A stretch of DNA of 15,987 nt, from contig JAAAIG010000863.1 in NCBI GenBank assembly GCA_015852425.1, forward strand, positions 1-15,987. The letters are read 5' to 3'. The DNA is from Gryganskiella cystojenkinii (Eukaryota > Mortierellomycota > Mortierellomycetes > Mortierellales > Mortierellaceae). Under the pieces are notes generated by a model. It made no database searches, was not told the origin of the DNA, and was given only the letters and a program-made list of their open reading frames with translations. A program made the translations under genes and the position numbers. How positions within the stretch are numbered: position 1 is the stretch's first letter; every line of letters begins with the position of its first letter. Below, piece by piece: positions 9,522 to 15,987 of the stretch.

Positions 9522-10448
9522 TTACTTGGAGGCCTTGACGGGCTTGGCGGACTTGGCCTGAGCCTTGATGACCTTCTTGACAATCTTCTGCTCCTCGATC
9601 AAGAAAGCGCGGACGATTCTGTCACGGACGCAGTTGGCGCAACGGGAACCACCATAGGCACGGTTGACGGTCTTTTGGCGGCGGGAGATGCGAGCGTACT
9701 CGGTGGGGCGGAGAGCGGGGACCTATATGAACACAACAGATTGAAAAACAAACGAGCATGGGTTGTGAGTGAAGATGCCTCCGTGAATGTGTTCTTTTTC
9801 TATGATATGTTGACGTTTGGTAGGGGCGGAGCAAAAAAGTTCCCGAGAAAAACCTCGCTGTCGTTCCTATCCAGTCCTGATCTGATGAAAAAAGTCCAAA
9901 GAGTATGTTTGCCACCTCCATAATGTTGTCTCTCAAGACCTTGTTTGCTGGAAGGTATGCTGCCATGCCAACCAAAGAATAACTCTAGAGCTATGTAGCT
10001 CGTTTGAATGGAAGACAGGTTTGCTGTTCCAGTTTGTGATGGACAGTCAGGTCATAGTTTCAGTCATTGTTGACGGGACATCGAGGAGACTAGAGTCCAT
10101 TGATTGATCGATTGAGGTCGATTCGGTGCTGAGACTCAGTCCATTCTTGCAAGGTGCCAATGCTGAATCTTTCCCAGGTCGATCGTTCATTCACTCTATC
10201 GCTATTTGTGTTCCGCTCTCGCTCAAGTAGTTCCCGCCTTCGGTTATCGTTCCCGCGCTGTTGAGCATGCCATGTCCTCGAAGACTTACACCGGGAAGAG
10301 CGACACCACAGTCACCGCACTTGGGGGCGGTACCGGGCTTCTTCTCATAGAGCCAAGTCAAGCGACCACCGGGGGTCTTGACGACGCGAGTCCTGTTGGA
10401 CTTGGTGTTGTACGACAAACGGCGGCGGTAAGTGAGACGCTGAGCCAT
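9522..10448 (-). CDS. RPL34: 60S ribosomal protein eL34 (119 aa, two exons)
   Basis: Structural protein of the large cytosolic ribosomal subunit. Exon 1 is 10290-10448: 53 codons, starting [20 protein letters not shown] and ending at ALPG. The intron at 9723-10289 opens with GTAAGT and closes with TATAG. Exon 2 is 9522-9722, starting [16 protein letters not shown] and ending in a Lys/Ala-rich tail at TAA. The spliced 119-residue length fits the eL34 family. The family's zinc-binding cysteine pairs are present as CGDC (Cys44, Cys47) in exon 1 and CANC (Cys81, Cys84) in exon 2, so the intron falls between the two halves of the zinc site. The start is the family's usual [10 protein letters not shown]. 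The gene is transcribed away from the TPR-RS gene, with a shared upstream region. The only oddity is the 567-nt intron, far longer than neighbouring introns. A CTAG just before the ATG could be the acceptor of a 5' UTR intron, but no donor was convincing. Confidence 0.97.
9723..10289 (-). other. long RPL34 intron
   Basis: 567 nt between GTAAGT and TATAG. It holds a duplicated approximately 15-nt motif (GAGACTAGAGTCCATT at 10086-10101 and GAGACTCAGTCCATT at 10131-10145, plus strand) and a small inverted repeat (GAGCTA-TG-TAGCTC, 9988-10001). Introns of ribosomal protein genes often host snoRNAs, but I found no clear C/D boxes, and an H/ACA RNA could not be judged by eye. Confidence 0.75.
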
Positions 10449-11009
10449 CTTCTAGGTTCAAAAGTGTTGACTGATTAGTCGCTTGATGTTGACCAAGAAT
10501 AAAAGTGATCAGACCCTCCCAGACCCTGATTTTTGATTTGATTAATCCTGATGGATGAAATCTTCTACATGAATTCATCCATGGCCTGAATGAGATCTTT
10601 TCCAGAACGCCGTTGGTAAAGAGTGCAGAGCTCAAGCGGTTTCTCTCGTAGACCGATGAGATCCTTCCGAGATTGAAAACGTTGATTTCCTTGCGGTAGA
10701 AAATTGATGCAGGGATTCCCCCAAGATGTTGCATTCACTCCATGGGTGCAGAAGTTGGCGATGTATTTTTTTTTTTTGACGGCTACGGGTGTCGGTCGTC
10801 ATATCTCCTGATGGTGTCGAAGACGGTGAGTCCATGGTAGCGTTGATGGATGGATCGATGAGATGATGGCTGCATGGATGCGAATCCGGCTTTTTTTTTT
10901 TCTTCTTGAAACGCAGGTCGCACCTTAATATGCTTTAGATGTAGAGGAGGAAACCAGTCATTCACTGGTCCGACAAGAAGAAATAGTGATGGGTCGTTGG
11001 AAATTATTG

Positions 11010-11038
11010 CACGTGACTTTGACTAAGGTAGTCACGTG
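11010..11038. promoter_or_regulatory. paired E-boxes in a 9-nt inverted repeat
   Basis: CACGTGACT at 11010-11018 is mirrored by AGTCACGTG at 11030-11038, with an 11-nt spacer. CACGTG is the core site of bHLH factors such as Cbf1, Pho4 and USF, and Cbf1-type sites occur in ribosomal protein promoters of several fungi. The two palindromic cores are 23 bp apart, roughly two helical turns, so both could be bound on one DNA face. The sequence is direct observation; the factor is inference. Confidence 0.6.
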
Positions 11039-11168
11039 TAATTTGTGGGAGAACGACGACGTGCGGCAAGAGTGAGATCATCGCAATGAACCCCCTTTCC
11101 CGGGCATATTGTTGGGTCTTGATTCGAGCTCTGTTGCCAACATCCAGGCATTCTTTGTCCCTCGCCAT

Positions 11169-11178
11169 TATATTTATA
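11169..11178 (+). promoter_or_regulatory. TATA-like element of the TPR-RS gene
   Basis: TATATTTATA lies about 110 nt before the chosen ATG at 11286. It implies transcription starting near 11200, and so supports the ATG at 11286 over the in-frame upstream ATG at 11109. Confidence 0.45.
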
Positions 11179-11285
11179 CATCTCTAGGAGTTCAACTACA
11201 CCGCGCCAACCCACGACACTGCCATTCCAGTGTGCTCCACATTGCGTGCTCTCTTTTGGCAAGTTTTATTTTCCCACTGCTCAAA

Positions 11286-14200
11286 ATGGACGCTCAGTCT
11301 TCCCAACCGGTCAAGGCCACGCCACCATCGATAGACTATCCTGTTCAGCAACACCAGCAGCCCATGAGAAAGAAACCTGAAAGCAGAGGTTCCATCGACT
11401 CTTCTGGATCCCTTCATCATCATCATCTGCATGGATCCTTACGGCAACATCCTCCACCCCAACCACTTGGTCAAATCGCAGGAGCCGGACCACCGCTTCT
11501 CGTCAACACAGATCCCGTTCTCGAGGGAGCCATCAAAAACTTTATGAGGTCTGAGAAATACGCACGCAAAATCAAGGTTATCGTCAAAGCAACATCTGTA
11601 CCAGGACGACAGAGTAAGCTCAACTTCCTCACCCCCCTCCCGTTCTCTTTTCTCCTGTTCCAAGTCACGTTGTCAATGAGAGACCCTGGGTGGATGATAT
11701 TTGAGCCAATGATTTGTCATAACAAAACTCCTTTTGTCCTTTTAGACTACAAGTTTGCACCAGCAACAGCGTTGGGACAACAGGAGACGAAGCAGTGGAG
11801 GTACAACTTGATCCAGGATGAGATTCACGCCAACAATAACCCGTTCTGGGCATCTCGCTGGATGAGAGTTTTTGGAACTGCACCCAAGCTGGATGATAGC
11901 TTATTGAAAGTACCGTGGATAAAGTGTGAAAGGTAAAGAGCAGGATGGGACTTACTTGCAGTTTTTTTTTTTTTTTTTTATTCAAGACTTGATGATCACT
12001 AAACAATGATGACCTCGTTTATATCGGTCGACAACTATTAGAAACAAGGCACTGCACGAAGGCGATGCTGGAGCAGGAGCTGGGATCCCGCTTCACCGCA
12101 AGGAGACATATCTGGATCTTCGAGAGGAGCAGAACAGACTCTGGTCGATCAACAGGTACAACATCTTCGTTTTCACCGGACTAAGACGCAGGCATATGAC
12201 ACTCATATACAACATCTTGGACTCTTGTTGGAATTAACCGATCACTCAACATCCACCTCTTCCTTCCACTTTTATGTTTTGCGCACCAATACAGTTATGA
12301 ACAGGGCATCCAATATGCGACAAGCGGACAGACGGACGATGCTATCAGAGCCTACTCTCAGGCGATTCTGATTGATAGCAAGAATGTGGAGGCTTTCGTA
12401 GCGCGCGGATGCACGTAAGTTTTTATTTCTTTTCTTTGGTTCTGAACCGGCTGCTATTTGTGCCACAGCGCGGAACTTGAGCAAGTCTTGGATTGCTAAC
12501 ATTAACCTCTGAAACTCCTATTTACACTAGATTTGTAAATCTTCAAAAATTCCGAGCAGCCATCATGGATTTCCGGCAAGCCTTGACTTTGGATCCCACA
12601 AACGAGTTGGCATCGCGCTACCTGGAGACGACCATGCAACAGGAGGAACAGTATCAGATCATGGTATGTCGTTTACACCTGTTCCGAAGATAATGTTATC
12701 TTTGATGGCGTTACGATCCGACCAATATTCTTATACCCAGCTTTTTTTTCGATTTTAGAAGGCACAGGAGTCTTTCCATCAGGGACAATCAAGGAATCAT
12801 GCAGGACATGCCTCGGGGGTGAACGCGACAGTCGCAATTCCTTCAAAGTCAAACATCGACGATATCAATGAGCTTGTCCTAGAGACGGATACAATGCAAA
12901 TCGACTCTGCAGAGAACGATCGAAGCAATGCGAATGACGGTAATGGAGGAGCTGGAGGGGGTCAGAAGAAAAAGAAAAAGAAGAACAAGAGGAAAAAAGG
13001 CGACCGCCAAGCGGGAGGAGGAGGAGGAGGTGGTGGAAATGGCGGGGATCGACAAAGCCATGATCAACGTCATGGAGATCAGCAAGATCTCTTGGATCGA
13101 CTGGATCGCAACCACGAGAAGAACAATGGACGTACTGGTCGAGACCGAGACCGTAATCGTGATCGCGATAGAGATCGTCGTCGTAGCTTGAGCCGAGATC
13201 GCAATGACAATAACTCCAACAACAACAATCGTAGAGGCCGGAAAGGAGATTACTACACGGGAACGTCACGACGAAGTTCCGTCTCTCGGTCACCGGTTAG
13301 ACGCAGATCCAGATCACGGTCAAGGTCAAGATCACAATCTATTAGACGACGTTCAAGATCGAGGTCTAGGAGTGGATCAAGAATCACAACCGGCAAGAGG
13401 ATCCAGGGCAGAGATAGAGATGGCTCGCGGAGGCGGCAAGGACGATCCCGATCAGGGTCGAGATCACGGTCTCGGTCACCAAGAGATCGTCGATCCAAAT
13501 CGAGGTCAAGATCACGGTCTCGTTCCCCCCGTACACGCCGCTCCCAATCTCGAGCACAGACTCTGGATATCAAGTTGACTGAAAAGGAACGTGGGGTCGA
13601 GAGCAGTCCTAAATATGGGTCCAATGTCAAGCGTTTCGAGAGCAAGGAGATTGCCAGCACGCTCGAAGATGTGAAACCAAAGAAGGACGATGGAGCTACA
13701 GAGGCGAGCAAGGACATAAAGACCTCTCCAGCAAAGAAGTCGTCAGTCAAAGAAGACAAACCCGCGGCTGACAAGACGGACGTAACTATGGCGGAACCTA
13801 CACCGCCGAAGATGCACTCATCTCCTCACAAGGCAGATAACATAGCACCAGATACTAAATTGGATGTCAAGGCACTTACCAAGTCGGACATCGATACCAC
13901 GATTGCCAAGGCAACAGAGTCGAAAATCGACAGCAAAGATATAAACAAAAAGTCATCGGGACGCACCGCCAGTCCTGCTGGTCAGCGTGGACAGGATCGA
14001 TCTAACAATAGCCGTGATCGATCTCGGAGTCGGGATCGTCGTTCTATCAATCAATCAAGGAGCAGCAACAACAACATCAACAGCAACCGGAATAATAATA
14101 ACAACAACAACAGGTCGTCTCGCCGACGATCTTTGAGTAAGGATGGCCGGCATTGGAGTCGAAGCCAAAGTCGGAGTCCCAGTCGTAGGAGGAATCAAAG

Positions 14201-15389
14201 AGCGGGAGGAGGTAGAGATAACATCAAACGTGGAGCGAGTCGCAGTCGTAGTCGATCGACGAGCCGGAACATGTCACCGACAAAAACCAAGAGTGGCGGT
14301 CGATCGTCGGGTTCCCGTCAGAGTCGCTCGAGAAGTCCAATGGGCGAACACAGCAAGTCCAAAGTCATTATTGGCAACGCGAGCAACAAGGAGGCTCGGC
14401 AGAAACGTATTGGCAGCAGGTCACGTAGCCCAGACCGCCAGCGTCGGGAACAAGATCGGAGCAACAGCCCGGTCCGAAGAGCTGGCGGCAAGAACGCTGA
14501 GACGAAACAGCGCAAGAATCGATCTAAAAGTCGATCACCATCAAGATCTCGTAGCAGGGCTCGTCGTAATGGTCGACGACAGTCAAAGTCTCCGGTTCCC
14601 CTACATGTGTCATCTGAGAAGAAGCGCAGCGATGAGAATGATATCGAAATGCAGGAAGTTGGAAAGAAGGATGCGACAAGACAAGATCTCGAGAAAAAGG
14701 ATTTACGGAGTAAGGACGTTGGACAGGAAAGTTCCGTCGGGGGAGCCACGGCTGATATTGCCACTACAAAGAAGACGGAAAGAAATAGCGATGATACCGT
14801 TGTTGTTAAACCCTCTGCCAAAGAGACTGCTGTACGTAGTCCATCCAAGCGCACAAGATCAGGGTCTCTCTCAAGATCGCGCTCCAGATCCCCATCCCGT
14901 CCACGGGGACGCTCTAGAAGTCCAAGATCTCGATCACGGTCTCGCTCAAGATCAAGGTCCCGGTCTCGGTCAAGGTCTCCATCACGATCACGCTCTCCGG
15001 TCCAGAGCCAAAGGAAGAACAACAGGAATAGGAACAACAATGGCAACAAAGGCGGTCGCAACAATCGCAACAACAACAATAACCAGCGTCGACGAGGGCA
15101 AGGAGGAAGAGGAGGAGGAGGAGGAGGTGCTGGTGGTGGAGGAGGAGGACGGGAACGTTCTAGATCAAAGAGTCCTGAGAGTCGAAAGAGAAGTCGGTCA
15201 CCTGCCCCCCGTAACACCAAGTCCGGCGGTGGAGCAGGAGGAAGAGGAGGAGGAAATGGTGGTGGTGGTGGTGGAGGAAAGCGCCATCAAGGCGGCAGCA
15301 ACAAGGTTTCAGGTAGCAATACCATTGCTGTCACTAAGCGAGCTCGACTTCAAAAGCAGGCCAGTCAGTCCCGTTCACGGTCGCGTTAG
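11286..15389 (+). CDS. TPR protein with long SR/RS- and Gly-rich tail, TTC14-like (about 1170 aa, six exons)
   Basis: Exons are 11286-11613, 11746-11932, 12042-12155, 12295-12414, 12531-12663 and 12759-15389. All introns are GT-AG and preserve frame. The N-terminal part is low-complexity (Gln/His/Pro), then DPVLEGAIKNFMRSEKYARK. Residues about 210-250 (YEQGIQYATSGQTDDAIRAY, then VEAFVARG) and about 251-285 (QKFRAAIMDFRQALTLDPTN) form two tetratricopeptide repeats. They closely resemble the TPR pair of animal TTC14. A Lys-rich block lies near 364-376. From about 415 the protein has several SR/RS-dipeptide domains (about 415-562, 709-809, 842-909, 992-1042), Asn runs and Gly-rich, RGG-like segments (about 1045-1142). 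SR tails usually direct proteins to nuclear speckles and splicing complexes, so an RNA-processing role is inferred. No S1 RNA-binding domain, expected in TTC14, was recognised. The start has good context (CAAAATGG) and follows a TATA-like box. Confidence 0.85.
13010..13036 (+). repeat. GGA/GGT repeat coding poly-glycine
   Basis: Tandem GGA triplets inside the last exon of the TPR-RS gene give a glycine run. Similar GGA/GGT blocks recur at about 15106-15150 and 15230-15282. They are seen directly and are prone to length variation. Confidence 0.75.
13290..13560 (+). repeat. imperfect tandem repeats coding RS dipeptides
   Basis: Repeated units close to AGATCACGGTCAAGGTC encode alternating Arg-Ser. 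The same type recurs at about 14860-15000. Internal similarity suggests growth by slippage or unequal exchange. All frames here lack stops because of base composition. Confidence 0.8.
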
Positions 15390-15874
15390 AAAGCGCGTGT
15401 CGAAACGAACAAGAAGGCTATCGAGATAGAGAGCGAACCGAGTCATAAAAAAGGATAAACGATGTCTCTCTTTGGACTCTTATGAAGTATCACACCGCGT
15501 CGGACGAATGCGAGAGAAAGAGCTGATATCGAAGGGTCAAAAAGCAACGTCGCTATGAAACGCTAAGCTGCCACAGGGCAGCTCTCTCTGATGTGAGCAC
15601 TCAACATATTGCTCATATGATTAGGATGGACGCTACTTACGTGTAACTGAGCGCCTGCTGTTGGAGGCGATGCACAGAACATAAAGAGCAAGAGCTTAGT
15701 CCTGTAATGTTCCCCATTTCATAACATTACTGAATCATCCCCTTTCATCGCGTTACATCCTCTTCGCGTCCTTAATCTCGTAATTCCTCATTATTAGTGC
15801 ACATTCTTGTGACTCCATCGTAACTGTCCTCCTCGTCTTCACCCCCATCACGCTTGCCACACTCATCATCCTTG
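15390..15874. other. intergenic region downstream of the TPR-RS gene
   Basis: No gene was seen on either strand. It should hold the 3' UTR of the TPR-RS gene and the promoter/leader of the next plus-strand gene. A canonical AATAAA was not found near the TPR-RS stop. The CT-rich sequence from about 15740 to 15870 looks like a fungal leader. Confidence 0.55.
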
Positions 15875-15987
15875 ATGTCAACAATGTTCCAGGCACAGGC
15901 CCTCGGTCTACATGAGATTCGCTCGAGAATTGCCAGCTACCTTGACCGCCGCGAAGACCTTGTGTCCTGCGCGGGTGTGAGTCATGA
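15875..15987 (+). CDS. F-box-like protein, N-terminus only (cut by window edge)
   Basis: Two in-frame ATGs at 15875 and 15884 open a frame that reads ALGLHEIRSRIASYLDRRED and then LVSCAG, reaching the window end. The pattern of a short N-terminus, Leu/Pro-type IRxxIxxYL and then DLVSCA matches the first helices of F-box domains, which bind Skp1 in SCF ubiquitin ligases. Usual F-boxes continue with a VC-x-x-W segment, which would lie beyond this point. GGTGTGAGT near 15975 looks like a 5' splice site, so the exon may end there. Too little is visible to tell substrate repeats or family. Confidence 0.55.
   Translation, partial: MSTMFQAQALGLHEIRSRIASYLDRREDLVSCAGVSH

Larger units (their letters stand above)
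10449..11285. promoter_or_regulatory. divergent promoter region of RPL34 and the TPR-RS gene
   Basis: Non-coding interval of about 840 nt between two genes read in opposite directions. It contains homopolymer T/A tracts (about 10767-10779 and 10890-10902), common nucleosome-depleting elements in fungal promoters, and the paired CACGTG boxes at 11010-11038. A TATA-like element lies near the TPR-RS gene. Short open frames inside show no family resemblance and are discounted. Confidence 0.65.

Noticed and set aside
9841..9900. CTGATGA on the plus strand in the RPL34 intron as a snoRNA C box
   Set aside because: It is on the strand opposite to the host transcript, and has no properly spaced D box or terminal stem.
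10191..10289. Read-through extension of RPL34 exon 1 (33 extra codons)
   Set aside because: A canonical GTAAGT donor sits exactly where the eL34 sequence breaks off, and the missing half of the protein resumes at 9722.
11109..11285. Upstream in-frame ATG extending the TPR-RS protein by 59 residues
   Set aside because: A TATA-like box at 11169-11178 lies inside this extension. The added residues look like untranslated leader, and the ATG at 11286 has a better context.
14318..15220. 300-codon antisense frame (Arg/Asp/Leu/Pro-rich)
   Set aside because: It is the reverse complement of AGA/TCA/GGA repeats, which yields RDRD, PPPP and LLL runs. It has no domain, and it lies opposite a well-supported exon.
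14143..15429. 428-codon open frame in the +1-shifted frame over the RS region
   Set aside because: It overlaps the SR/RS- and Gly-coding repeats. Its product is Arg/Val/Glu-rich noise, and its length follows from stop-poor repeated sequence. The frame beginning with the TPR exons is the one with conserved domains.

Overview
The window looks like nuclear DNA of a filamentous fungus. Genes carry short GT-AG introns, mostly about 70-140 nt, with CT-rich 3' ends and CTAG/ATAG/CAG acceptors. There is a cytosolic ribosomal protein gene (eL34), a Zn2Cys6 transcription factor with a fungal-specific regulatory domain, and the start of an F-box-like gene. The F-box-like start, the XlnR/Rgt1-like linker of the factor and the overall style suggest an early-diverging lineage such as Mortierellomycotina. 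That placement is inference only; no rRNA or marker comparison was possible.

Layout. 275-927 (-): small unrecognised gene in about three exons, with a basic nuclear-type motif near its C-terminus and uncertain splicing. 1194-5567 (-): large Zn2Cys6 transcription factor in at least six exons; its zinc cluster is split across three exons and its first exon is unresolved. 5568-9469: nearly 4 kb without a convincing gene, probably holding the factor's long promoter/leader. 9522-10448 (-): RPL34 in two exons with an unusually long 567-nt intron. 10449-11285: divergent promoter with two CACGTG boxes in a 9-nt inverted repeat. 11286-15389 (+): six-exon gene for an approximately 1170-residue TPR protein with a very long SR/RS- and glycine-rich tail, resembling TTC14-type proteins. 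15390-15874: intergenic. 15875 to the edge (+): start of an F-box-like protein, cut off by the window.

There is no operon logic. RPL34 (translation machinery) and the TPR-RS protein (probably RNA processing) share a divergent upstream region and could share regulators. I found no rRNA, tRNA, CRISPR array or intact transposon. The most unusual spots are the nested 42-codon antisense reading frame followed by an A16 tract inside the zinc-cluster intron, the TPR-RS architecture, and the paired E-boxes. I did not find a clearly new multi-gene system.
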